26,257 nt of DNA from Candidatus Accumulibacter sp. UBA704 (GTDB taxonomy: Bacteria > Pseudomonadota > Gammaproteobacteria > Burkholderiales > Rhodocyclaceae). Positions 7,261-13,574 of the stretch are shown here, in pieces. The DNA is taken from NCBI GenBank assembly GCA_002304785.1, contig DBMG01000142.1, positions 1-26,257 of the forward strand. Direction: 5' to 3'. The notes under the pieces were generated by a model. The model had not been told where the DNA came from. It ran no database searches and worked only from the letters and a program-made list of their open reading frames with translations. Numbering within the stretch: position 1 is the stretch's first letter; every line of letters begins with the position of its first letter. Position numbers and translations under genes: made by a program.

Positions 7261-8214
7261 TCAGGCTTCGTATTCCTTGAGCGCCGAAAGTGGAACGTGC
7301 AGTTCCTCAAGCCGGGCGAACGTCTCCAGAAGGTATTCGACGGTGACGCGAACGCGCGGGGCAATCAGCGCGCGATGCGGGTACTGGAGCGTCATTTCAA
7401 AACTGCCGGGATGGTGTGAATCGAGCAGGAGCACCTTGAGTCGTCCCGTGCGTAGATGGCTCCACGCGTGATGCACACCGACTTCCGCGATGCCGGCGCC
7501 GGCGAGCGCGGATTGCGCCAGCGTTTCCGGCGACGAGAGGGTCATCACCGCGTTCTCGCAGTCGAGTGTCGTGATGCTGCCGTCGGCTGCCCTGAAATTC
7601 CACTGTGATATGCGCCCGCCAAGAAAACGCCGCATCAGCAAACGGTGTTGCGCCAACTCATCCGGAGCTTTCGGGACGCCGTAACGAGCGAGGTATTCGG
7701 GCGACGCCACGAGCACCATGTTGAACTGACAGATGGGGCGCGCCACCAGCGACGAGTCGGCGATGCGACCGCCGCGCAGCGCCATGTCGTAACCATCTTG
7801 CACGAGATCGATAACGCGATCGTCGAAATCGACCTCCACCGCGAGTTCCGGATACTTCTCCAGCAAACCCGGCAGAGCCGGGGCGAGCTGCTCACGGCCG
7901 AACCCCACGCTCGTCGAGATTCGAACCTTGCCCGCCGGTGTGGCCCGATGGGCAATGACCGCGTCCGTGGCGGCATCCAGCGCCTCCAGCGCAATGCGGG
8001 CCTGGCGCAGGAAGGCGGCACCTTCTTCGGTCAGATTCAGGGTCCGGGTCGTGCGGTTCATCAGCCGCACACCGAGCGCCTTTTCCAGGCCGGCAATGTT
8101 CTTGCTGACGGCGGCCGACGAAATGCCAAGTGCCCGTGCAGCGCCCGCAAAGCTGCCGGCGTCCGCCGAATGAACGAAGGAAAGAATGGCGCGAACGCGT
8201 TGGGAGGAATCCAT
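7261..8214 (-). CDS. LysR-family transcriptional regulator
   Basis: 317-residue LysR-type regulator. The N-terminal winged helix-turn-helix (about 1-62) contains F-V-H-S-A-D-A-G-S-F-A-G-A-A-R-A-L-G-I-S and A-A-V-S-K-N-I-A-G-L-E-K-A-L-G-V-R-L, a textbook LysR reader head, followed by the linker helix and a periplasmic-binding-protein-like effector domain (about 90-295). It belongs to the large group around CrgA/DsdC-like regulators that often control oxidoreductase or efflux genes. ATG at 8214 has no clear Shine-Dalgarno sequence. It is divergent from the yqhD-like gene with a 131-base spacer that holds a palindrome at 8249-8259, so the aldehyde reductase is its most probable target, with the convergent SMR gene a further candidate. 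The effector is unknown. Confidence 0.92.
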   Translation of the reverse strand: MDSSQRVRAILSFVHSADAGSFAGAARALGISSAAVSKNIAGLEKALGVRLMNRTTRTLNLTEEGAAFLRQARIALEALDAATDAVIAHRATPAGKVRISTSVGFGREQLAPALPGLLEKYPELAVEVDFDDRVIDLVQDGYDMALRGGRIADSSLVARPICQFNMVLVASPEYLARYGVPKAPDELAQHRLLMRRFLGGRISQWNFRAADGSITTLDCENAVMTLSSPETLAQSALAGAGIAEVGVHHAWSHLRTGRLKVLLLDSHHPGSFEMTLQYPHRALIAPRVRVTVEYLLETFARLEELHVPLSALKEYEA

Positions 8215-8248
8215 GAGGGTGGCTCGTATCGCGGAGGGTGCTATTGGT

Positions 8249-8259
8249 AACCTGAGGTT
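8249..8259. promoter_or_regulatory. Candidate LysR operator palindrome AACCT-G-AGGTT
   Basis: A perfect 5-1-5 inverted repeat lies 35 bases upstream of the lysR-type start and 87 bases upstream of the yqhD-like start. An adjacent TGAT-GA-ATCA (8258-8267 region) adds dyad symmetry. Position and symmetry fit LysR-type binding in a divergent spacer, but short palindromes occur by chance. Confidence 0.4.
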
Positions 8260-8345
8260 GATGAATCATAAACCGAATATGGTGTTCCGGTAGCGAATCG
8301 CGTTCGGCACAATGCTATCACTTCAACTGCCAACGGATACCAAGC

Positions 8346-9503
8346 ATGCTCAATTTCGAATTCCAGAATCCAACCCGAATCGTTTTCGGCAAGGACACCG
8401 TTTCGTCGCTGGACGATCTCGTTCCTGCCGATGCCCGCGTCCTGATCCTCTACGGTGGCCAGAGTGCCGAGCGCACTGGCACCCTGAACGAAGTGCGCGC
8501 GGCACTGGGCAGTCGCACGCGCTTCGAGTTCGGCGGCATCGAACCGAATCCGACCTTCGAGACACTGGCCAAGGCGGTCGCGCTGGTACGTGCCGAACGT
8601 GTCGACTTCCTGCTCGCCGTCGGTGGCGGTTCGGTGATCGACGGCACCAAGTTTGTTGCAGCGGCTGCCGGTTTCGAGGGAGATCCCTGGCAGATCCTCG
8701 ATAGCTTCGGCGGCGCGGTGCAAAACGCCTTGCCGCTGGGTGTGGTGCTCGCCCTCACTGCCACGGGCTCCGAGATGAATGCGGGGGCCGTGGTGACGCG
8801 CAAGGAGACGCACACCAAAGCCTTCTTCTCATCGCCGCATGTCTTCCCGCAGTTCTCCATCCTCGACCCAACCAAGACCTATACGCTGCCGGCGCGCCAA
8901 CTGGCCAACGGCGTTGTCGACGCCTTCGTGCACGTCGTCGAGCAATACCTGACTTACCCGGTCGATGCGCGCGTGCAGGACCGCCTCGCCGAAGGGCTGT
9001 TGCAAACCCTGATCGAGATCGGGCCGAGAGTCGTCCATGAACCGGCCGACTACGATTCACGCGCCAACCTGATGTGGACGGCCGCCATGGCACTTAATGG
9101 CCTCATTGCCGCCGGCGTGCCGCAGGACTGGGCGACCCACCTGATCGGCCACGAACTCACCGCGTTGCACGGCATAGACCACGCCCAGACGCTGGCTATC
9201 GTACTGCCGCCGATGCTGCGTCTTCGTCGCGAAAGCAAGCGCGCCAAGCTGCTGCAATATGCCGAGCGCGTCTGGCAACTCACTACTGGCAGTGAAGACG
9301 AGCGAATTGATCAGGCGATCCGGAAGACACAGGACTTCTTCGAGCAACTCGGCGTCAAGACACATCTCTCGGCCTATGGCGTTACGGCTGGGGCGGTCGA
9401 TGCACTGGTCCAGGCGCTCGAAACGCACGGCATGGTTCGCCTCGGCGAACACGGCGACGTTACGCCGGATCTCAGCCGCAAGGTGTATGAGGCCGCCCTC
9501 TGA
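8346..9503 (+). CDS. yqhD: YqhD-like NADPH-dependent aldehyde reductase (iron-type alcohol dehydrogenase)
   Basis: 385-residue enzyme that aligns almost end to end with E. coli YqhD (387 aa), which reduces short-chain and peroxidation-derived aldehydes (acrolein, malondialdehyde, methylglyoxal, butanal) using NADPH. Recognisable blocks are F-G-G-I-E-P-N-P, the nucleotide loop A-V-G-G-G-S-V-I-D-G-T-K-F (91-103), A-N-G-V-V-D-A-F-V-H-V-V-E-Q-Y and G-V-P-Q-D-W-A-T-H-L-I-G-H-E-L-T-A. Metal ligands predicted from YqhD (D194, H198, H267, H281) fall at D192, H196, H265 and H279, all present. The C-terminus Y-E-A-A also matches. It starts at ATG 8346. Here the neighbouring regulator is LysR-type, unlike the AraC-type YqhC of E. 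coli, and no dkgA-like gene follows. A hairpin lies just after the stop. Confidence 0.93.
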   Translation: MLNFEFQNPTRIVFGKDTVSSLDDLVPADARVLILYGGQSAERTGTLNEVRAALGSRTRFEFGGIEPNPTFETLAKAVALVRAERVDFLLAVGGGSVIDGTKFVAAAAGFEGDPWQILDSFGGAVQNALPLGVVLALTATGSEMNAGAVVTRKETHTKAFFSSPHVFPQFSILDPTKTYTLPARQLANGVVDAFVHVVEQYLTYPVDARVQDRLAEGLLQTLIEIGPRVVHEPADYDSRANLMWTAAMALNGLIAAGVPQDWATHLIGHELTALHGIDHAQTLAIVLPPMLRLRRESKRAKLLQYAERVWQLTTGSEDERIDQAIRKTQDFFEQLGVKTHLSAYGVTAGAVDALVQALETHGMVRLGEHGDVTPDLSRKVYEAAL

Positions 9504-9514
9504 AACAGCAACAC

Positions 9515-9542
9515 GCGCCCGGCCGTTGCGCGCGGGCGCTTT
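9515..9542 (+). terminator. GC-rich hairpin after yqhD-like gene
   Basis: GCGCCCG (9515-9521) pairs with CGGGCGC (9533-9539) around an 11-base loop, followed by TTT. It begins 12 bases after the stop. It could terminate or attenuate before the DUF1330 gene, whose ribosome-binding site is only a few bases further on. Confidence 0.55.
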
Positions 9543-9564
9543 CCCAGTCAATGAAGGAACCGTC

Positions 9565-9861
9565 ATGAGCAGCCCGGCCTATTTCGTGATCGATGTGAAG
9601 ATCACCGACGCCGAGGGCATGAAGCCCTATCAGGCGAACGTTGAGCAAACCTACAAGCCATTCGGTGGCGAGCTGATCGTTGCCGGTGGCATACCGAAGG
9701 CGCTCGAAGGAGACGCCCCGATGGGACGCATCGTCGTCTTGCGGTTCCCCAGCCTCGAGCACGCACACGCCTGGCATGACTCACCCGCCTACCAGGCGAT
9801 TCTCGGTCATCGTCTGGCGGCGGCGGAAAGCCGTGCCTATTTCGTCGAAGGGGTCGCCTGA
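9565..9861 (+). CDS. DUF1330 family protein (dimeric alpha-beta barrel fold)
   Basis: 98-residue cytosolic protein. The family pattern is clear: A-Y-F-V-I-D-V-K-I-T-D at the start, then Y-x-x-(N)-V-E-Q-T-Y-K-P-F-G-G-E-L-I-V-A-G-G, then M-G-R-I-V-V-L-R-F-P-S-L-E-H-A-H-A-W-H-D-S-P-A-Y-Q, and R at the end of the helix. DUF1330 proteins have a ferredoxin-like dimeric barrel related to monooxygenase-like ABM proteins, but their biochemical role is mostly unknown. The start is ATG 9565, with AAGGA 7 bases upstream; the frame extends further but overlaps the yqhD-like gene. The neighbours, an aldehyde reductase upstream and a flavin reductase downstream, suggest a small accessory enzyme in the same stress response. 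Confidence 0.9.
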   Translation: MSSPAYFVIDVKITDAEGMKPYQANVEQTYKPFGGELIVAGGIPKALEGDAPMGRIVVLRFPSLEHAHAWHDSPAYQAILGHRLAAAESRAYFVEGVA

Positions 9862-9908
9862 TAATCCGCCAATCGGCCAATTCCCTCCCGACCTACAAGG
9901 ACAAACAC

Positions 9909-10451
9909 ATGAAAACCCTCGTCATCGTATCCCACCCGTATCCTGAGCAATCAAACGCCATCAAAGCGCTGCAGACTGCAGCGGAGCAGCGCGACGACGT
10001 CGAAGTACGCAATCTGGAAACGCTTTACGGCAATGCGCCAGGCAGTTTTGACGTCGCGGCAGAACAGAAAGCGCACCAAGGTGTCGACCGCGTCGTGTAT
10101 CTTTTTCCGATCCACTGGTTCAACCTGACGCCGATGCTGAAGGCCTACTTGAACCAGGTCTGGGCATACGGATGGGCGTTTGGCCCGGACGGAACGGCGC
10201 TCAAGGGCAAGGAGATGCAGGTCGTCGTCACTGCTGGTGCCTCGGAGCACACCTATTCGGACGTTGGTCTGGTGAAGAGCACGATCGACGAAGTGCTCAC
10301 GCCGATGAAGGCCTGCGCACTGTACGTCGGCATGCGCTTCGCGAAGCCGCTGGCGTTCTTCGAAGCGATGGGCGTGAGCGGCGAAAGGCTGGCTGACTTC
10401 AGCAAGTCCTTCATGAACAGTCTGGACGCGCCACTCGGCGCGCGCGCCTGA
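9909..10451 (+). CDS. NAD(P)H:quinone oxidoreductase, flavodoxin-like fold (KefF/YwrO/MdaB family)
   Basis: 180-residue cytosolic flavoprotein of the Flavodoxin_2 family, expected to make two-electron reductions of quinones or other electrophiles. Residues about 3-17 (T-L-V-I-V-S-H-P-Y-P-E-Q-S-N) form the flavin-phosphate loop, and P-I-H-W-F-N-L-T-P-M-L-K-A-Y-L-N-Q-V with A-Y-G-W-A-F-G is the isoalloxazine and dimer-interface segment typical of KefF and YwrO. T-A-G-A-S-E-H-T-Y-S follows as the second flavin-binding loop. The start is ATG at 9909 with AAGGA 8 bases ahead, 47 bases after the DUF1330 stop, so both genes are probably in one unit. In E. coli KefF activates a glutathione-gated potassium efflux channel during electrophile stress, but no kefC-like gene is in the window. 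Confidence 0.88.
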   Translation: MKTLVIVSHPYPEQSNAIKALQTAAEQRDDVEVRNLETLYGNAPGSFDVAAEQKAHQGVDRVVYLFPIHWFNLTPMLKAYLNQVWAYGWAFGPDGTALKGKEMQVVVTAGASEHTYSDVGLVKSTIDEVLTPMKACALYVGMRFAKPLAFFEAMGVSGERLADFSKSFMNSLDAPLGARA

Positions 10452-10462
10452 CCGCGCCGGAA

Positions 10463-10492
10463 TTGCGCCGTGTTGCGCCGTGTTGCGCGCGG
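10463..10492. repeat. 10-bp tandem repeat (TTGCGCCGTG) with imperfect GC-rich stem
   Basis: TTGCGCCGTG occurs at 10463-10472 and 10473-10482, with a degenerate third copy to 10492. The flanks ACCGCGCCGG (10451-10460) and CGGCGCCGGT (10490-10499) can pair imperfectly around the repeat. The element fills the gap between two convergent genes, so it may act as a bidirectional transcription end, though there is no T-run. Confidence 0.6.
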
Positions 10493-10524
10493 CGCCGGTC
10501 ACTCACCCGCTGACGCCCAAGCGG

Positions 10525-10998
10525 TTATCGATTGACTGCTTCGATCGTGACCTTCAGCTTTCCGCTCGCCTGGATGATGCCAACGCCGTTGTCGAAATGC
10601 CCAAGCCGGATCAGTCCGCTGGAATAGCCGAAATCCTTGTAGAAAAGCGCCAGGTTGCCCCATGGCGCGTAATAAGTGATGTCGCCGACGTCCGGGTCGA
10701 CACCGGCCGGTGCGCCCTGGGTGGAGAGCTTTCTCGGCGGGTAGGCGATCTTCTCGGTTGATGCGTAGTCTTCCAAGGTCAAGGTCAGCGGCAGCATCGA
10801 GAAGAAGTCGCGGGCCGTGGCGTTGTCGTCCAGCGTGGCGGTCGTCGATTGGTCGTTGATCGTCAGTCGGATTTTCATGGGTCTGGTCTCGGGCTGCGAT
10901 GGGGATGGCTCAGCCGCCGAGATCGGCGAAGCCGCGCCGATCAGGGCCGTGGCCAGGATGAACGGGGCGGCAAATCGAAAGGCTGAAAACTGCTTCAT
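10525..10998 (-). CDS. Exported cyclophilin-like protein
   Basis: 157-residue protein with an N-terminal Sec signal (K-Q-F-S-A-F-R-F, hydrophobic core, probable cut after A-x-A near residues 28-30) and one cyclophilin-like domain (about 40-157). Family features include M-K-I-R-L-T-I-N, the A-T-A-R-D-F-F-S-M-L-P-L-T-L-T-L-E-D-Y segment, E-K-I-A-Y-P-P-R-K-L, G-D-I-T-Y-Y-A-P-W-G-N-L-A-L-F-Y-K-D-F-G-Y and L-I-R-L-G. This resembles PF18050-type cyclophilin-like domains; such proteins lack proof of prolyl-isomerase activity. The start is ATG 10998 with AGGAGAA about 6 bases upstream; it overlaps the stop of the preceding hydrolase gene as ATGA, so translation is coupled. The frame extends upstream but only inside that gene. 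The role is unknown. Confidence 0.83.
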   Translation of the reverse strand: MKQFSAFRFAAPFILATALIGAASPISAAEPSPSQPETRPMKIRLTINDQSTTATLDDNATARDFFSMLPLTLTLEDYASTEKIAYPPRKLSTQGAPAGVDPDVGDITYYAPWGNLALFYKDFGYSSGLIRLGHFDNGVGIIQASGKLKVTIEAVNR

Positions 10999-12149
10999 TG
11001 GCGTTCTCCTGTGCCAGCAGATGCGACTCGCTCGGGGTTCTGCCACCAGCGAGCAAATCGCTGCCCGTCGTCGCCGACGCTCAAGCGTTCGCCGATCAAG
11101 GGCGTTATCAGTCGATAGCTCTTGCCTTCGCTCGCGGTGCTGATGCGCTCGAACGGTTCCGTCCAGGCGTGCCGGGCGATGTTGAATCGACCAATGTGCG
11201 CGGGCAGCAGCGCCTTGGTCTGCAAATCGACTGCCGCCTGCGCGGCCTCTTCCGGTGTCATGTGGAGGTAGGGCCAGCGTGGGTCGTACTGGCCCATGTC
11301 GAGCGCGGCCAGATCGAAACCGCCGAAGCGTTGTGCCAGCTCCTTGAAATGCGGGCCGTAGCCGGTATCGCCGCTGAACAGGATACGCCGCGTCGGCGAT
11401 TCGAGCACGAAGCCGCCCCACAGCGACTTGTTCCGGGTCAGCCAGCGCCCGGAGTAGTGGCGCGCCGGCACGAGATGGATGGCCAGATCGGAGGGCAATT
11501 CCAGCTTCTCGTGCCAGTCGGCTTCATGCACCTTTTCGTGCGCGTACCCCCATCGCTCCAGATGGGCGCCGACGCCGAGCGGCGCAAACACCTGGCGGAC
11601 CTTTCCTTCGAGTGCCGTGACTGTGGCGTGATCCAGATGGTCCCAGTGATCGTGGGTGATCAGCAGGATATCGATCTCCGGCATCTCGTCGGCCGTGTAG
11701 AGGCTGGTTCCGTCAAACGCCTGGGTCGAGAACCAAACCGGCGCGGCGAACGGGCTGAATACCGGGTCGATGAGGATGCGCTTTCCCGCGAACAGGACGA
11801 AGTACGAGGAATGCCCGAGCCAGACGATGGTGTCCTGCCGGGTGTCCAGCGCCTTGAGATCGGTCTTCACCGTCGGTATCGGCAGCGCCGGGCGCAGATT
11901 CTCGAACCGCTTGAACAAATCCCCGGCGAAAATGGAGAACATGCTGTTGCCGTCGCTGAACCTTGGCGTATCGATGAGGTTGCGAAACTCTCCGTCGACA
12001 TGGTGGGGCGAGCACTGGATCTGCTCCAGCCGCTCGCCTTCGGGATAAGCACCGAATTTCGGATGCTGCAGATAGGCGCACGCACCCAGCGACAGAAGCA
12101 CAACAAGAGTCGCGAGGCAGATCAATATTCTGCGTACGGGTAAAGTCAT
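10995..12149 (-). CDS. Lipoprotein metallo-beta-lactamase-fold hydrolase (UlaG/NAPE-PLD-like)
   Basis: 384-residue envelope hydrolase. An N-terminal hydrophobic signal ends in the lipobox L-G-A-C (Cys24), predicting a lipoprotein. The MBL fold follows: I-V-W-L-G-H-S-S, I-L-I-D-P-V-F-S-P, the metal motif H-D-H-W-D-H (166-171), then A-R-H-Y-S-G-R, F-S-G-D-T-G-Y and L-P-A-H-I-G-R-F, which give the further metal ligands His, Asp and His. The pattern resembles the L-ascorbate-6-phosphate lactonase and N-acyl-phosphatidylethanolamine phospholipase D group. ATG at 12149 is preferred because the signal peptide starts there; an in-frame ATG at 12230 would add 27 charged residues. The stop overlaps the next start (ATGA). 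Substrate is unknown; a lipid or phosphodiester is plausible from the fold and location. Confidence 0.87.
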   Translation of the reverse strand: MTLPVRRILICLATLVVLLSLGACAYLQHPKFGAYPEGERLEQIQCSPHHVDGEFRNLIDTPRFSDGNSMFSIFAGDLFKRFENLRPALPIPTVKTDLKALDTRQDTIVWLGHSSYFVLFAGKRILIDPVFSPFAAPVWFSTQAFDGTSLYTADEMPEIDILLITHDHWDHLDHATVTALEGKVRQVFAPLGVGAHLERWGYAHEKVHEADWHEKLELPSDLAIHLVPARHYSGRWLTRNKSLWGGFVLESPTRRILFSGDTGYGPHFKELAQRFGGFDLAALDMGQYDPRWPYLHMTPEEAAQAAVDLQTKALLPAHIGRFNIARHAWTEPFERISTASEGKSYRLITPLIGERLSVGDDGQRFARWWQNPERVASAGTGERQ

Positions 12150-12170
12150 TTCCGGACATTCATGGACAAT

Positions 12171-12185
12171 TGTTCGAGGAGAACA
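12171..12185. promoter_or_regulatory. Candidate operator TGTTC-N5-GAACA upstream of the MBL gene
   Basis: A perfect 5-5-5 inverted repeat lies 22 bases upstream of the MBL start, flanked by AAT on one side and TTTTT on the other. It could bind a dimeric regulator or form a small leader hairpin. The rest of 12150-12311 shows no clear terminator for the preceding DUF2894 gene. Confidence 0.4.
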
Positions 12186-12311
12186 TTTTTCCGGGGATCG
12201 CACTGTGAACGATAGCCCGATCCGTGGCATTTCTTGCCTGATTCTCCGAGGCCAATGGGTTGTGTGATTCTACGATCACGACGATCGAGAATGAACGCTT
12301 CCCCGAGAAAC

Positions 12312-12902
12312 CTACCGTTTCTTCGCGCTACCCTTGGGGGGCTGCTTTGCCGGGCTGGCGTGCTCCAACCAGATCAGCGTGTCGATGTGGGACATGAATC
12401 CTTGCAGATAGTCTGGCGCGATATCGCGCATGAGTTTCAGGCTACGAAGGACGAGGTGCTGGGAGTTCAATGGCCCCGCATTTTCAGGGGCACAGGCGAG
12501 TGTCTCGGCGAGTTGCTGTTCGCCGCTGAGTCTTGACCAGGTTTCGTGGAAACAGGCTATGGACCTGAGTTCCGGTACCGCGTGAACGCGGGAGAGAGAG
12601 GTGGTGTTCGTTGTGGAGGGAGCCTCTTCCGCTTGCTCGCAGGCAAACCGGTTGATGTCGGCGAGCAATGCGGAAAGCGGGCTTGTGGCGCATTCCACGG
12701 AAGCTTCCGCCGGCGGAGTGGCTGCTGGCGCGGCGAGTTGGTGGGCCCTCGCGTTGAGCTTGCCCTTGAGCGCCTGGCGAACCGCTTCGGGTTGCACGGC
12801 AGCCCGGCGCGCCAGCGCCTCAAGGTAGGCGAAGCGGACCGGATTCCGTTCGGCGGCGCCGCCAGAACGAAGTGCATCGAGCACAGCTTGCACGTCAGCC
12901 AT
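12312..12902 (-). CDS. DUF2894 domain protein, last gene of the motor-like operon
   Basis: 196-residue soluble protein without membrane helices. The N-terminal region has V-Q-A-V-L-D-A-L-R then N-P-V-R-F-A-Y-L-E-A-L-A-R-R, and the C-terminal region has L-N-S-Q-H-L-V-L-R-S-L-K-L-M-R-D-I-A-P-D-Y-L-Q-G-F-M, followed by H-I-D-T-L-I-W-L-E. These are DUF2894 hallmarks as I know them. A Pro/Ala-rich linker separates the halves, and the tail is Lys/Arg-rich. Two starts are possible: ATG 12902 (one base after the OmpA-gene stop, AAGGG 8 bases ahead) and ATG 12917 (AAGGG 6 bases ahead, overlapping that stop). I chose 12902. Function is not known; the fixed neighbourhood suggests a cytoplasmic partner of the membrane complex. 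Confidence 0.82.
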   Translation of the reverse strand: MADVQAVLDALRSGGAAERNPVRFAYLEALARRAAVQPEAVRQALKGKLNARAHQLAAPAATPPAEASVECATSPLSALLADINRFACEQAEEAPSTTNTTSLSRVHAVPELRSIACFHETWSRLSGEQQLAETLACAPENAGPLNSQHLVLRSLKLMRDIAPDYLQGFMSHIDTLIWLEHASPAKQPPKGSAKKR

Positions 12903-12903
12903 C

Positions 12904-13572
12904 TCAACCCTTGCCATCTTTACCCTTCGTGACGTCCTTGGTGGAGCCTTTCGGCACCGGTGCCATCTCGACGCGGCGGTTGCGGGCGCGCCCGTCGGCG
13001 TTGGCATTGTCGGCCACCGGCTGTTGCGATCCGAAGGCGGCAGCGAAGAGGGCGGAGGACGGCACGCCTTCCTCGATCAGCGTGCGGGTGACGGTCAGCG
13101 CGCGCTGGGCGGAGAGCTCCCAGTTGTCGGCGAACTGCCGGTTGTTGCCGCGCACCGGCATGTCGTCGGTGAAGCCGCTGACCATCAGCAGTTGTTCGCT
13201 GGCGCCGAGATAGGCCGTGATCGGCGGGGCGAGCGTCTTCAGGAGTTGTCTTCCCTCCGGCTGCAACTGATCCGAATTGAGCGCGAAGAGCACGTTGCCG
13301 CTGATGCCGATCTTGCCGTTGTCGAGCGTGACGCGGCCTGAGGCGAGCGGGCCGGCCAGCGCTTTTTCGAGCGCTTCGCGGCGCCGTTCTTCCTGCTGGC
13401 GCTTCTGGATTTCGGCTTCGAGAGTGGTGGCAAGTTCGAGCTGTACGCCGAGCACGCCGACCAGAATGAGGACGAAGGCGCCGAGCAGCCCGGACATCAG
13501 GTCGCCGAACACCGCCCACACCGGCGTGCTTTCGTGCGCGCCGTGCTCAAAGCCGGCGTTGATGTCTTCCAT
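12904..13572 (-). CDS. OmpA-family protein with MotB/ZorB-like membrane anchor
   Basis: 222-residue inner-membrane protein. A short cytoplasmic N-terminus leads to one helix (about 25-47). Asp24 sits at its cytoplasmic edge in F-G-D-L-M-S-G-L-L-G-A-F, the place of the ion-carrying Asp in MotB and ZorB. A charged coiled-coil linker (48-75, E-I-Q-K-R-Q-Q-E-E-R-R-R-E-A) follows, then a periplasmic OmpA/MotB peptidoglycan-binding domain (about 90-210), with V-S-G-F-T-D-D, W-E-L-S-A-Q-R-A-L-T-V and G-R-A-R-N-R-R-V-E. The start is ATG 13572, two bases after the DUF802 stop. It likely forms the plug and cell-wall anchor for the DUF802 channel. The ZorB-like reading comes from architecture, not from a known function. 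Confidence 0.88.
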   Translation of the reverse strand: MEDINAGFEHGAHESTPVWAVFGDLMSGLLGAFVLILVGVLGVQLELATTLEAEIQKRQQEERRREALEKALAGPLASGRVTLDNGKIGISGNVLFALNSDQLQPEGRQLLKTLAPPITAYLGASEQLLMVSGFTDDMPVRGNNRQFADNWELSAQRALTVTRTLIEEGVPSSALFAAAFGSQQPVADNANADGRARNRRVEMAPVPKGSTKDVTKGKDGKG

Positions 13573-13574
13573 GG

